Below are positions 12,276 through 25,396 of a DNA stretch of 64,000 nucleotides, in pieces. This DNA comes from Yamagishiella unicocca (taxonomy: Eukaryota; Chlorophyta; Chlorophyceae; Chlamydomonadales; Volvocaceae). How positions within the stretch are numbered: the stretch's first letter is position 1; every line of letters begins with the position of its first letter. The DNA lies in the NCBI GenBank assembly GCA_003116995.1, contig BDSL01000043.1, positions 248,001 through 312,000 of the forward strand. Direction: 5' to 3'. Made by a program: the position numbers and the translations under genes. The notes under the pieces are model-generated. The model worked only from the letters and a program-made list of their open reading frames with translations. It was not told the origin of the DNA and did not search any database.

Positions 12276-14803
12276 ATACATGTCGTCGTGGCCTCGGTTA
12301 ACCTCGCAAAAACGCAAGCCATGCATACTTAAGAACAACTAGCCTGTGATCATCTGCGTACGATGCGTTCGGTATGGTACGGCATACCCAGGTATCCGAG
12401 CGAAGTTGCGCCCTAGGTAGACGACGGGAGCCCACCACTGGGAAGATGCATATCTGGATGTTTGACCCCGCCCTTGGACCCCGCCCTTAACCAACTGACT
12501 TCATTCGCTGCCCTGCGCCCCAGGGGCCCCACCCACCCATTCCTTTACTCCAACATTCCGGTGGCGTTTGATCCATGTTGAGACTTGTTGCCATCCAAAC
12601 CTTCCTGGCTTGTTCCGTTCTGGCCGTTTATAAACCTCTAAAAAGCCGCGAAAACCCGGGAGAGGAAGCATTAGGAGGCCCACTCGATAGGCACCAGATA
12701 GGCCAACATGTCCAGCCTCACATCAAATCGTGTTTTCCACCGTGCAGCTCGAAACGGGTCCTGAGATTGCGGCCAGCTGCATGATGCTGGAGTTCCGTCA
12801 CTGTAACGTTACTTCATCACTCATTAGAGGGCGCGCGTTCTTTGGTGCGTTAATCTGCGGGTGTTTGCGACGGGCCCTCCTTCGAATGCGATAGGAGGTA
12901 GGCAGGTAGTGTACTCATTCGTTGCGTGTGCAGTGTTATTTGCTGAATGCAGTGAAGTAGGCGCTGCCTCGTTACGCAAGCCTCCAGAAGCGCCCACGCG
13001 CGTACCTTTGTATATAACTGCAGCAGGCGAGCCGAGAGGGAACCGCAACGGCACCCACCTGTCACCGGCAGCCGCAACCAACAGCAGGGCCAGCGGCTCC
13101 GTCCCCCGCGGGTTCCTCAGTGTGTAGCTAGAGGCCGCTTGTCATATCAGGCCTACCTCAGGAATATGTGTGCGTGCGGTGCTGCTGAAAAACTACCCGT
13201 CGCCGCCTTCCCACCTATCGCCAAAAGACGTTGGATCTGTCGTGATGACCCGTGGGTGCACCTGGTGGCCCCCGACACGTCACTCGCGTCACTCTGACAT
13301 GTTTCTTAGCAGTGGGTCTTGCAGGGCTCCTAAGAGAGTCCCCCGCCTACTGCTGGCCTTGCCTACGCAGCAGCGTAGCTTGTGTGCCATTCCCTTTGCC
13401 ATCCCGAATCCGGCCATCAACCATCCGATGTGCGCAGCGCGCACCTGCGTGTAGCTGGCGTGGCGCTTGCGAAGCAGTGCCTGCGTGCGTGGTGCTTGGA
13501 AAACAGGCCGTCAATGCGCCCCGCCACGGGCCGTCCTATTGAAACAGGACGTGTACAAAGACGACGTATTGTATGTGCCATTATTCGCTCGCTAGCCATT
13601 TTCCCTCTTTCTATTCGACGCAGCGGCGGCGAGCGATGGCGGGATGGTGGATGGCGGGATTGTATGGAAGCGATGCAGGGCCTGCGCGCGGAGGTTGGGC
13701 AGAACTAGGTTTGGGCAGAACTAGGTTTTCAATTTCGGAACAGGCTGGTTGACCAACCTCGTGCTTGAGAAGGTAAATGCAGTGATTCAAGAAGATAACA
13801 AGATCGCTGCAAATGATGGCTTTACAGGCGAATGGTGGGTCAGTTGCCAGGCTATTACGACTGTGATTATAATTGGAGAGCGGGGCAACCGTCGACGGGG
13901 CCCCGCCACGCGGATCGCCCGCACATCATAGCTCCTTGCTTGGCTGGCTTCACAGCCTCTTCCAGTTGGAGATTTACTAGGGCGCTTACGAATTAGGTTT
14001 GGGAACGAGCGGAACCACCGTTACCATGATGTTGGCCCGGCCTGGATCTTGAACGGTGGACACGCTGGAGTCAACCAAGATGTATCGCTAGAAGCGCTGC
14101 CGTGGACGAGGCTGGTTAATGCGAAGGGAGGACCCGACGGCCATCTAGGCCAAACCTGCTCTGCTGATATACCGCGTAGCACGCACTATGTGGCGCTGAT
14201 GCGGTTCAGGCCAGGTTGCTGGGACCTTGAAGCCAACCGCCCCGGGGCCGAGCTCGAGCGGAGTGAGTCTGATATGTTTGCGCGACTTAAGGAAAACGGA
14301 CAGTCGAGGATGAGTACGCTTGAATGGTACTGCTTGAATGCCCAGCCCATGCCGAAACGAGGGCCACATCGGGAACAAGGGATGCTGAAGGCCATGACGA
14401 CAACAGTTACAGTGAAAATAGCGTGCTTACTTTACCAAATCGTCGCCCATCGGAACGGCACCTGAAAAGGTGGAGCCGATGGAAGTCCCCCCGTTGACCG
14501 CACATGAGAATAATATAACTTAGTTCATCTCTCCCTTGCTGGTTTTTGGCGCGCCCCCTGCGCCCCCTGACTGAACGGTTCATGGGGATATGGACAGGAC
14601 CAGGGAGGGCCCTACGTCTGTAACGTGCCCATGCTAATGAATAATTAGCGAGTCTGGGCATGTTACACCGCTGCGTCCAGTTTGTACCCACCTTTGTCTG
14701 CACCGCTGCCGCCTGTTTCTTTTGCCATCAGCGGCCAGTGGTGACTTGTTGGTTCTGGCCTGTGTTGTTTGTGCGTTACTGGTCGGCCCTTTCGCTAGTA
14801 ACT

Positions 14804-14925
14804 GTTACAGTGGGCCCCAGACCATAAGGTAGAGCCATTGGGCGCATCCCTGGCACTAAAAGAGACGCAGGAAGAAGAATAAACCAGTCGACCGAGATAT
14901 GGCAAACCACCATAAAACCAGACCA
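14804..14925 (+). repeat. Dispersed GTTACAGTGGGCCCC element, longer copy
   Basis: This copy matches the units at 25397, 29038 and 32660 for about 110 bp, through a purine-rich GCAGGAAGAAGAA stretch and CAGTCGACCGAGAT, before the match is lost. Confidence 0.75.
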
Positions 14926-15327
14926 AGGGGCCAGAGAACAAACAGCGGCACCAACCTCCCAGGGGAAAGTAGCCTAGCTAAACGGCCCCCCTATTAGCAA
15001 TACGCCAACTGCAGCCCAAGCAGTCCCTCGACCAGAACAACCAGCAGAGCATTTTAACAAGTCGAGCAGAAGCCCCCCACCTGAGACACAAGAAGATTCC
15101 GACGATCGGCACCAGTAGGCGGGTTAAGATGGATCACTAGTAATAAGTAAACAGTAAACGAAGTAGTGAATATTCATTTTGCGCGTCTCCCGTCATACGT
15201 TAGTCCGACTGAACGGTACTGTGCAAGTCCGACGCAACCTTCAGCGAGCTTTCTTTTGATCGCCCATAACCTATCAGAATGCCAGCAACGTGGATCGAGC
15301 AGAACCCTTCCAGCGGGCTGTCTTCAA

Positions 15328-18300
15328 CTACTCGAAGATCGGTGAAACCTTAAAACCACCAAACCTGTCCGCATCTATCAGATGCAATACGATTAGGTCG
15401 CACACACCAATAGTAATGGACACAGCCGACGTAACTGCACTTTGCACAAATGTGGAGGTTGGTGCTAGGGCCGACCCGTTGACCCACATAACCGTTTGAG
15501 CCACAGCAATTGCAATGTCTTCGAATGCCACTTCGAATAAAGTAGCTAAGGTGAAGCCCACCGGAATCTCATCACACTTTTCGGCATTTTCACGTTCCCA
15601 GAGCATGCATGTCACGTGGATAAAATTGATCAGCATTCCACAAAATGAACCTGCCAAGAACATGTTGCGCGCATGAACAGCCAAGTTATCAGTAAAGGAC
15701 GCTGAGTCTGCTACATCCAGTTGTTTGAGGTAGGATGTCCCAGCACCACAGACACACAGGGCAATCACCTGTCCCAATAACAATCCTGGACCCAATACGG
15801 CTTTCAGTTCGGGCGATATTATATCGTCCGTCGAGGTGGAAAAAATGTACAGGATGGGTGCAATGGTGCATTTTGCCAAATATATCCATCCAATTGAGAT
15901 GACAACATTGACGTTGCCGTACTCCGCGACCTCACTAATGAAGATCCAGTTTGACACTTCATCGTAAATGAGGAGGCCACACCGTGCCAAAAACAGAAGC
16001 ACATTCACCACCTTGTTTTTCTCATCCCCAGAAACCCTAGTTACGTACGCACTCAATGGTTTCCTGCAGCAGATGTAATATATCATGTTCAAGGCAAAGA
16101 CAGTGCCCACAGTTGCCCCCCAGGCTACGTCGGCGACATGTTTCCTGAATGACTTCCCATCGGGGCCGCAAAGGAAGCTCTTGTCGACGTCTCCGATGAA
16201 TAGATTGTATTCATCAATCCTGAGCGCAGCAGAGAAGACATCCAATGTGTAAACAACCCTGGAAAGACAGTGGTTGGAGGCCGTAGATGGCTTGGTAAAG
16301 ATGCTGCAGACGGTCTTGGAGTCATCTATACGACCAAACCAGCCAGAAGTCAACTTTCCATTCTCGAGCAAGGCGCATACTTTTACCGCATCGCCTAAGT
16401 TCAAAGGACCTGCCAAATTATAAGACATAACATCCAAGCCTAACGGGCCGTGTACCGTCTTGATGACGAAGTCCCGGTCGTCTTCTGACAACTCCCTAAG
16501 CGAGAGCTGCACCTTAGAGTTACGTAGGTCATACGTGGTGTTTGGCTGATATTGACGAGAAATCAGTCCGCATAGCTGCGGATTGTCTCGGAAAATAGTT
16601 ATGGGCGCCGCTTTGAAACTGTCCGGGAGGACGCCCACAAGTCCTTGGCCTCTGTAGTCAATCTCCGGTGCAGCGCAACAATCAGCGAACTCCAGAAGCA
16701 CATTGGTACTGCAAACCTGGCCAATGGCCACATCTCTTATTGCCTCCATCACGTCCACAGTAGACGAGCATTTTGTGCGGTTTCCGCCGTCGCCATCACC
16801 AACAGCAAGATCCATCAGCGATAGGCCCATGCAATACTCCGCTGCTTCTGCTGAGCGCCGCAAGAAGGATGCCATGTCTCGAATTGATGAGCCCGCTGCA
16901 AGCCCGTTGTCCATTGTCAGCGTTTCCACGAAATCAGTTTGCGCGGTTCTAATCGAGGTTTGGGCCTGCGCCCGCAGCAGCATCTGCGTACACCAAATGT
17001 ACACGCATGCATGCACGCACACATACAGTCGTACGTTAGCGTGCTAGTTTTGTTTTTGAAATACGCGCGCTCACAATAGAAAGGAGCCAATTGAGATGTA
17101 ACGTAATGGTGCTTGGGCCTATCTGCTGTCTGATGGCGTGGTAGCTCGTGGAGGTCAGCAGGGCACGCACGCATGCTAGAAAGGTCAGCACGCAGCAGCC
17201 AGCAGCCAAGATATATCGATTTTATTGGACCTCCCGTCCGTCACAAGCAACGCCTTTCCCTTAACATAAGCGATGGCTTACTAGCACCGGCATACCCGTA
17301 ATGTAGTGTGTATTGTTAATAAAATAACATAGAACAATAATGTACACACATACAACGCACGCACGATGGATGACCGGCACGCAGATTACCTGGCTCATCA
17401 GCAGGTTTCGGAACTCTGATGCCCGGCTTATGATTGCTTGTGAGCCAAGGAACGAGTCGGTCATCTGGAGCACACCAGCTGCTGCTCGACCGTCCGCGGT
17501 ATCTTGAAGAACAATGGGGAGCATACTTATCTCGGCATTTGGGTACTGATTGGATGCTGGCAGACCTTTAAACCATCGCTCAGTGTCCTCCAGCACAGCA
17601 TCGGCAACATTACCCGACAAAAGCAAGCGGACGATCATTTCCGTGGAGTAGCTTTGAGACATGCACCCCTGAAACCGAAATGCGCATATACTACTGATGT
17701 TGTTCGTACCGTCATATTCCGCAGCAGTAAGCGGCCGTGGCAAACTGACCCCTGTTGTTCGTGCTCCTTGGGTGACGGACATGTTCCAATGGATGCTGAA
17801 CATAGACTCAAGGCGATTTCTGAAATTCGTAGTGCAGTAAACAGCTGCTGTCGGAGATGTGTAGTAGAGAGTGACTGGTGTTCCCCTGTCTATGGTTACG
17901 TTTGTACCATTGCTCCCATACTGAAGTAAGATGTCAACAGCACCACAACCTGCCGTGCACATGATCGACGATGATGTATTGTTAGAAGGCGTATTTCGGG
18001 ACTGCAAAAACGGCAGCGCAGGATTACTACTGCTCGGGCTGTACCAACTGCTAGTAAATGTCTCCAAAAATATGACACCCGGATGTTCAATTGTGAACCG
18101 AAGTTTGTTACTGACGAATGGTGCCGATTGGTAGCTATGGGTCCACGTGAAGGAAAGGGTGGAAGCTCCAGCAGAACAGTATAGCTGCTTCCTGGCATAG
18201 GTTGACAAATCTTTTAGCGAATCATAGTGGCGCGCCAGGAAAGCTGGAGTGTCCAATGTGCACATGTTAGCTCCTTCCGTGCAATCAGTCGTGTCCTTCA

Positions 18301-21300
18301 CAGTTAGGAAGTCACTTAGTGCCTGCACCCACATTTGCAAGCACGCATGCACAGGTAGGTCCATCGATCCATTATGTCGCCATCACACATACACGTCGCA
18401 TGTAACTGTAGCAGGTATATATATATACGATGATTGTAGGGCCCTTGCGAACACTGCCTAAGAGGCACAGAGCGCTCTCGCAGCATCTCGAGAAGTCTAC
18501 CTTTGGCTGCTCGCCTGCCACAATATATAATAAAGACATACCAATACAACACATGCGGAGGTAGGAGTACAACATGCATGCATGAACATATGTACCACTC
18601 ACGCGTTAGCTAGTTCAGTTCTTTCTGCCGGCTCCATCTAATAATTCACGGACATTTTTACTACAACCATTATTGCTAGCTAACGCTGATAGTCAGGCAC
18701 ACACGCACTTTATTAGAACGAGCACTTATAATAACAACATAGAACGCATGAAGAATACCCACCAGTGTTTTTTGTGCCTTGTAACTTGGTGTCATCTCTG
18801 CAAGTAATAAGTATGTGAATGAGCAAGGTTAGTTGGTTGCTTGCTTAGGGTTTCGTTCGTCAGTAGTTAAATGGTGCTGATTTTGGGATCTAAATGTAAT
18901 AATATATTGTAAATCTGGAAAAACCGCCGCTTCCTTTCAGCACGTTATTCGTGTATGCCCTATGCACTACCGGTATTTGAACTTTGTAAGAAACACCGAA
19001 ATTATATCATATATACGTATACAATGACTGCCGTGCGCATAGGTTACGTCTGGTATGTTTCGGTCAAAGAGGAGATCCGCCGTAGGTCTACGTACTTGAG
19101 GAAGGCGAGGCTAGGGGGCAGGTAGGGAGCACAGCACGCAGCAGCGTAGCGCCCCGTAAAGTGTATGGCTATGCGTGGCGAGTATAGCTAGATAGTTATT
19201 GACGCTTATTATTTACCAACAACCTACCGGTATATACCTACCTACCGCGCGATCATCGCTTTATCACAAAACGGAACACCACTCGCTTACATAGCGGTTA
19301 AAACTCTATCACGTTATGTAGCCAGGTACGTATCGGTGTAGCTCAATTGGGAGAGCCCGAAAAATCCAATCCTTGTGGCCTGGGAGATCCCAGCAGGTTC
19401 AATTCCCACAAGGTGCGGCACAGGAGATGCAGGTTCGAATCCTGCCACCGATCCCGATGGTGCGGGCAGCCAATGGACATCGGTGTGGTTAGGGAGGACT
19501 AACTCTAGTATGAGTAGTTGGGGCTTAGGCCAGAGACGGGAGCATGTGCGTCCTACGGGCGGCTCAACCATCAAGTACACTCAAGTACACCAAGCATGGC
19601 GGCATGCTGGACATGGAGCTGGCGGAAGACCGGTTTCCGGAGAACGCTTGAATCTCAATAATTGATACAAATATGAGTTAGGGATGTGGCAGGAGCACCA
19701 GCCTCCGGCGAGTTGCTTGCACTAACTGGTCGTGTTCCACAGCGACAATGTGGCGTGGGCCTTAGCGATATGAGGTGGATTGGTACTGGTGGCGCGAACG
19801 TATAGGGTGTACTGATGCCCTCACCGCCCCGCCCCCTTAACACATGCCAGGCCTAGTGCCGGCGTAATGTAATACTAATAATAATAATAGCTAGGTACGT
19901 GTAGCTAGCTCACCGTTATCGCAAATGACAGCTGCTATGTAAGCGCACTCATCCACGGAGTACCCGCCGCCAATGGATTGCTTGCCGGCCATGAAATCTC
20001 CTGAGCACTCCTCCAGCTGGGAAAGGTTGGTCACCAACGGACATGAAAGGTTGAAGATGCCACCGGATACCAACTTGCTGAGCAAGGACGACGTCGAATT
20101 AAGGGCGCGCTTCCGATACAGAAGGGATACATTGGTCCCCACTCCGTAGCCAGTTCGGAAGCCAGCTTGTTTGCAGGCTGCGGCTGCGGCCCCATTCCAC
20201 AGAAAACCATTATTGCTCGGAGATGTTCCTTGACGTAGGCAGACAGGGTACACAGGCGTGTCGGGAACATTCTTATTCACCGCCCAGACGAACGCTACTT
20301 CACCCGCAGCAGGTCGGATTCCGGACGACGACAGTGGGTCCAAATGCGCGAAGGGCTGGAAACCTTGTACTTGTCCAGGAATACCAGTGATGACACAGCG
20401 CCCTGCGGATAGACGCGTGCCCAGACATATTCAAGCGATGTTCATTTTTAATACGCAAGCAATCAAGCAATATCAAGCAACAACCGCGGAAGAAACATAC
20501 AGGCAGCGGGATCTGACCTAATCGTAATTAGCGGCTATATATTTACATGCATGCATCATATATATGTTAGTTGATAGCCGGCGGGTTAGTTCGTGGAGTC
20601 TCCGCCGCAGCTGCTAGCTAGTCGCTTTTTCGCCACTTCCCCTTTCCTCGCTCCGAGTACCAGCTGGTAGGTGTTGCTTGGCTAGCTGGACTCCTCCGTG
20701 CGTGCCCGACCTCAGCGAGCCTGCTGCAGCCCCATCCACCTTCATTCGGTGGGGGTTGGGTCAAGCGAGCCCTACACGCTGCTGGATATTATGGTTCTCA
20801 TGTATGCTGTGGTGCTGCTGTTCATCACGCACGCGCGCACTGCATGCCGCCGGTGCAGCAGGTGCAGCAGGCAGAACCAGCGTACCGGCGGCCTGGGTGT
20901 AATCGTTGCCCCCATCGATCTTTCCGTCCGACCTTGGTGAGGGGGGGCTTGTGCGTGCTGGCTGGTGATGACGGATGGTAATAAGCTACGCATACAGCAG
21001 GGGTACGTAAAAGCTCGATGCCATGTACATACTTCTTACATACGTACCCGTACATGCATCCATGCATGGCATGCGCGCACGCACTTGCATCGGTCCGTTG
21101 CTTGCTAGCTAGCGCTACGGGTTAATTATGTTCTGCTTCAAGTAAGGTTATTAGCGAAACAACTGTTTAAGTACTGACGCTGGCGGTGAGGCACTACCAA
21201 GCTGCCCCCTGCTCCGGAAGAAACGGTTGCACGCCAGGCATACAGGTGCGTGGGTGTTGCGTGAGTGCCTGCTGCTACCGGCAAGTACGTATTTTATTTC

Positions 21301-21698
21301 GCATTTTCGGTTCGACATAGCCATAACTAACTGGGCATTAAGCATACTCGTAAAACATGTTTTACTATAGTTTCGTAAACAGCAAACATTGAACTGGGCC
21401 CCAGCTCCATCATTTCGCGGTCCCATGCTAAATTAGGCAGCATCAGTAAGGGACTCGGGGGGAAAATGGGCTCTGACCCAACATTTCGCTTTTAAAAGCG
21501 TCGAGCTGCATCAGACAATACTGGGTTCTTTAGCGGTGCCGGCAACAGCAAGTCTTGCTCGGTCTTGCTAATGGCGACATACCATGTATGAATGCTGCTG
21601 ACAGCAACTGCGCTCGCACCCGGCATCAGCCTCGCCATCCGCTCACCTTGTCTGCTGAATAGCGCTATAACCAGAATCAGGGAAAGTTGGAGCCGCAT
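15328..21698 (-). CDS. SRCR-domain, seven-pass membrane receptor-like protein
   Basis: Five exons join in phase on the minus strand: 21647..21698, 19914..20402, 18763..18797 (35 nt), 17390..18322 and 15328..16983, giving 1054 aa. Exon 1 encodes only MRLQLSLILVIALFSRQ, a signal peptide. Exon 2 encodes an SRCR-like domain: GEVAFVW, a W-to-CKQAGF block, LEECSGDF and AAVICDNG. Exon 4 and early exon 5 form a large ectodomain with many N-glycosylation sequons and Cys pairs. Exon 5 includes VGVLPDSF followed by DNPQLCG, which resembles the capping segment of a plant-type LRR. About seven hydrophobic segments follow, starting near HVADVAWGATVGTVFALN and ending near ITIGVCDLIVLHLI, with a short tail. 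The layout suggests a surface receptor or adhesion protein, but ligand and signalling are unknown. The ATG at 21698 was chosen because it begins the signal peptide and because the GTGAGC donor in exon 1 gives the exact phase exon 2 needs. Confidence 0.72.
19332..19453 (+). repeat. tRNA-derived (SINE-like) element in an intron of the SRCR gene
   Basis: ATCGGTG at 19332-19338 pairs perfectly with CACCGAT at 19446-19452, as in an acceptor stem. TAGCTCAATTGGGAGAGC gives a good D-arm and A box (GCTC/GAGC), and GCAGG-TTCGAAT-CCTGC at 19429-19445 gives a perfect T-arm and B box. The element is 122 nt long, too long for a plain tRNA, and I can draw no proper anticodon arm. A second B-box-like string (GGTTCAATTCCC) lies at about 19396-19407, and ATCGGTGTGGTTAGGGAGGA just downstream (near 19479) looks like a second, degraded 5' part. 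It is antisense to the host gene. A tRNA-derived SINE or tRNA pseudogene fits best. Confidence 0.6.
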
Positions 21699-22830
21699 GA
21701 TTCCGTGGCGAGTTGCGGTAAACCAGTGCAATCCCGCCAGCCAGAAGCTTTATAGTGCGCGGTCTCAAGAGGTCATCCCACGGTGATAACCTGTATCATG
21801 ACAGAACGTAAAGTTTGGAGAGAGCACTCATATGTGCATATGAAATTGTATTGCTGTTGGCACGTGGCTGCTGCTGGCTTTTGGCGTTCCAAACTCTGGT
21901 CGTTGAGCATTCGCATCTAGGGCTGGTCGAGCCGTTATAAAACACTGACCTCATATAAGCTAGGATTCGGCGAGTGTTGAGTATACACATTTTAGCGAAG
22001 CGAACATCGGCGGACGAAACTGCAAAATGGCGGCGAGCGCAGCCGTACCAACCTCAAAGCGCGAATTATGATAATTTACACTTGAAGTCCTGGTTGTAGA
22101 TGAGCCTTCAGCGCGGATTGTGTTCGATGCTTGTCCGGTCCAACTCAGGCATACATTGCTGGCGCCTACTGGACGAATAAACCCCTGCGGGTCAGAATGC
22201 CAGTGTTGTATAGTGGTTACAGGCTGCACAACGTTGTGATTGGAAGGACTACACGCTGTTGGAACTCGCAATAAGGCCCATTCACGCCAGGAATAATGGA
22301 ACGCGGCCCCACCAGGTGGCGCTAACGCAAACGAAAAGGGAGCAGACGGTGACGTTTCGGACCCAGTAATTGCTTCATTGCTGTTCGCAGGTACGTGCGA
22401 GCGATGCAAAATGCTCGCTGAACCCCGGGCCCCGCGCGTTTATTCCCTTTCGTCATGTACTGATGCAGCACATACAGTGGCGCCTGCTGGTGTACGTGAT
22501 ACCTAACCTAACTCTCAGAGCTCCGCACAAAGGCGGTTGCACGTTGGATTCTACCGTACGCGCCGCACGCGCGGTACAGCTAGCCCTTGTGCTTTATTAG
22601 ATTTGTGCGCACGCGGCGTGATCTGTCGGAGAGCGTGACCTGCGGAGAGCGCAGGTGATTGACTGGTTACCTCGTGTCCCAACATACGTACCTCGTGTCC
22701 CAACATACGTGGTCATGCATTCAGGACGCGTGCGGGCAAAAGGTAGGGGGCACGTTCGTTGCTGCTGTCGTAACCTAACCCGCGTCCGAGTAAGTAAGCG
22801 CCTCCACATATCATAGTGAAACAAATGTGC
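21699..22830. other. Region upstream of the SRCR gene; possible isolated exon at 21960-22409 (minus)
   Basis: This holds the presumed promoter of the SRCR gene. A 149-codon open frame on the minus strand (21960-22409) reads protein-like around WREWALLRVP and IRPVGASNVCLSWTG. It has a possible acceptor near 22390 and a possible donor after NSRFE (GAG followed by GTTGGT near 22050). I cannot link it to a start, a stop or another exon, and no family is recognised. A 20 bp direct duplication (cctcgtgtcccaacatacgt) lies near 22670-22710. Confidence 0.3.
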
Positions 22831-25396
22831 GACGACGTGTGTGGTTACCCGGCCAGAAACAAACTAGGGGGCGTCCGGGGGCGTCCTCGCAATATTTACT
22901 TTCGGAAAAGCCTAGGTTACACCTGGATCCAGGCAGCAGCTATTCGCCTTTAGATCATTTACTCTGGTTGCGTGCTTCATCTTTTATTTGCAACGGCGCC
23001 CTGCCCAGCCGCACCCACCGGCGGGCTGCCGTCCACTCCACCATGGCCGGCCAGGGTAACCAGCGGGGCGGCGTGACTGTATGCTATCGGTAATTCCCGC
23101 AACGCACACAGTACGTACCCCTAGGCACGTAAGGCGCTCTGCTGCACGTTAGTTCCACGGCGCCGGCGCCTCAGCACTCCCAAGGGCCTCGTTACAGCAG
23201 CGTTTCCATGCGAGCACTGCCGCGTGCTTTCAGCCATTTTCATAACTCCTGCCGGTCAGTGTGAGGTACTTTGCCGTGGGCCAGGAGGACGACGTCACGG
23301 GCCCGCAAGATGCGGCTGGGGCCTGCTTGAGCACCTTCTGGGTGATATACACGATCACTATTGGGGCAGCTATCTTACCCCTAGGCCCCAGACACAAAGT
23401 GTGCAGTGTTGACGCAAATAAGCCTTGGCGTCGATGGGCCCATTGCTTTGGTCTTTCTGCGCGCGTGCTCACATACGCGTACGGGCATGCCAGCAGACCC
23501 TCTCACCTGCTGGTTTAGTCCCGTCCGACGGCGGAGGCTGAATACTCCACCCGGTTACCTCCGCATCTGTTGTGTGTTAATGTGGCGTCGGCCCTACGCG
23601 TGTTGTGTAGTCATGTGACTTGCCATGTACCGTGCGGCCTCCTGGCGCGCCGCTGGGCGCCCGCTGCAGCGCCTGATGGCGTTCCCGGCCGTGGAGCTAC
23701 ATGAACTCCTTACACTGGTTGAAGCGGTGGCTGCTGTCTCCTAGTAAAACAGGCGTTGCCATACTTACTGCCGTCCTTGCCATCGCAGCCGCCGCAGCTG
23801 ACCTCTTGCGATGGATCATTGCCCGCGACACTAGACGTTGTACGAACATATGTGATATCGACTATCTAAGCTACGGCTATTGGCAGACGTGGCGGGAGGT
23901 ATTAATTTATACTTTCTTGGTTTCGAGTTGCTCGACGGCTTTTCGACCGCGAATCTAGCAAGCAACGATACAGGTATGCACTGTACTACTTACAGTGAGC
24001 TAAAATGGATGCTGTAGAACTGATCACCAGTGGCGGGAACGACTACAGTACTAGGTGCCAACAGTAGGCCGCGGGCTACGTGCCAAACACTGTCAAGAGA
24101 TATTGGTGGCAAGAACATCATAGTCTGGTCCGTAAAGGTTATCGCCCATGTTTGAGGGCACGCCGTACAGCTATTGGATCCTGTACTCATGAAGCATTTT
24201 CCATACCTTTTCGTAATACACCGGCACATACAGCTTCACATTAAGTTCCGCTACGTCGTCAAGTATTCACTTGGGTTTGATTGAATGGTGTAGTGCAGTA
24301 TACTCGCCAGTCCACGCCAGTCCATGCCGGTCCCTGTTGGTTCTCGGCACTCATGGCCTGCCGCATCGTGGTGTAACCGACTAAGCCCCATATCTTGTAA
24401 CGTAGGCCAATGTACACTGGACATTCGTTTTGTGGTGCTTGGCGACCGTGGAGTCGGTTGGCTTGGTTTGGGTTGTCGGAGGCGGCGGGTAGTATATGCG
24501 TGACCCTTGTCCAAGTTGATCAACGCTCAAATACCTCCGGGAATAGATCAGCAACAATGCGACCCCAGGGGACGGGCGCTTTGCTGGTTTCGACAACCCT
24601 GCACCTTTCAGCCGCCTGACCGAAGAAGAAAAACTGGCATAGCACATACGGGGACGTTTTTGGCATCCAAAGCACAATTGGGCCGGCAACAGACGGCATT
24701 TCGTTGGCATCTCGCTCAGTGCGCCTTTTCGACGTCGTCACACCGTCTGCCTGTCGCTGTCTTACCAATCCACCTTGCTGTCACGACGGCTCCTGATAGC
24801 CGTCCCCGGCTCTCCTCCCCCCAAATGCGGGTAGTCTGGAACCTCATATGGCCTCAGGGATCCGTAAGGCGCATCACCGTCGGATCTCCTTGCTTTGCTT
24901 GTATCTTTCAGTGTCAGTCGATACGCCCGTTTGGCTCTACCTTTGAAGGTCTGGAGCCCACTGTATCGAATACTACTACTGCCGCTGTGCTGTGGTGGCT
25001 TTCGGCGTTTGAGGGTGTATGTACCGTTGATCGCGCGCCCCAGGGCTTTGGTTTCGGGGCACGCAACTGGCGATCATTGCCCGGGCATCTTGTCATGCAC
25101 CTGCTGCAGTGCATGTGCGGTGGATGCGAAACAGCAGGATGAGCTGCATCGCGTCCCGCCTCCCGCCGTCCACGCATCCGTCCGTTTCCGTCCGTTTCCG
25201 TCAAATTCAGGCGGGCCGGAAGGGAATCTGCAACAGCAGCCGCAGCAGGAGGCTCCGAGCGGCTTCCTCGGTACGGCAGACAGAAGCGCTGCCGCGGCTG
25301 CGACGGTTAGGACGAGCGCGGTGCAGCTGGAAGAAGAGTACGTCGCACTCCCAGCAGCCGCCAGAAGGAGGATGAGGGTGGCCAGTAGTGGTGACC

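Larger units (their letters stand above)
11020..15327. other. Intergenic region with decayed repeats, no convincing gene
   Basis: The region lies between the convergent 3' ends of the chitinase gene and the SRCR gene. The longest open frame (14049-14465 plus, 138 aa) has no recognisable domain and no exon-like borders. Two copies of the dispersed GTTACAGTGGGCCCC element lie here. An AATAAA-like string overlaps the chitinase stop, but no TGTAA signal, the usual one in this algal group, is seen close downstream. Confidence 0.5.

Noticed and set aside
14049..14465. 138-codon plus-strand frame in the intergenic region
   Set aside because: No recognisable domain and no splice-compatible neighbours; composition is like the surrounding decayed repeats.
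19332..19453. Functional tRNA gene
   Set aside because: Acceptor, D and T arms are good, but no anticodon stem-loop with T33 can be drawn and no simple intron model fits.
23701..23958. 85-codon frame with a hydrophobic stretch, conserved in all three array units
   Set aside because: Its conservation is explained by the near-identity of the whole units. There is no family match or supporting signal, though a short transcript cannot be excluded.
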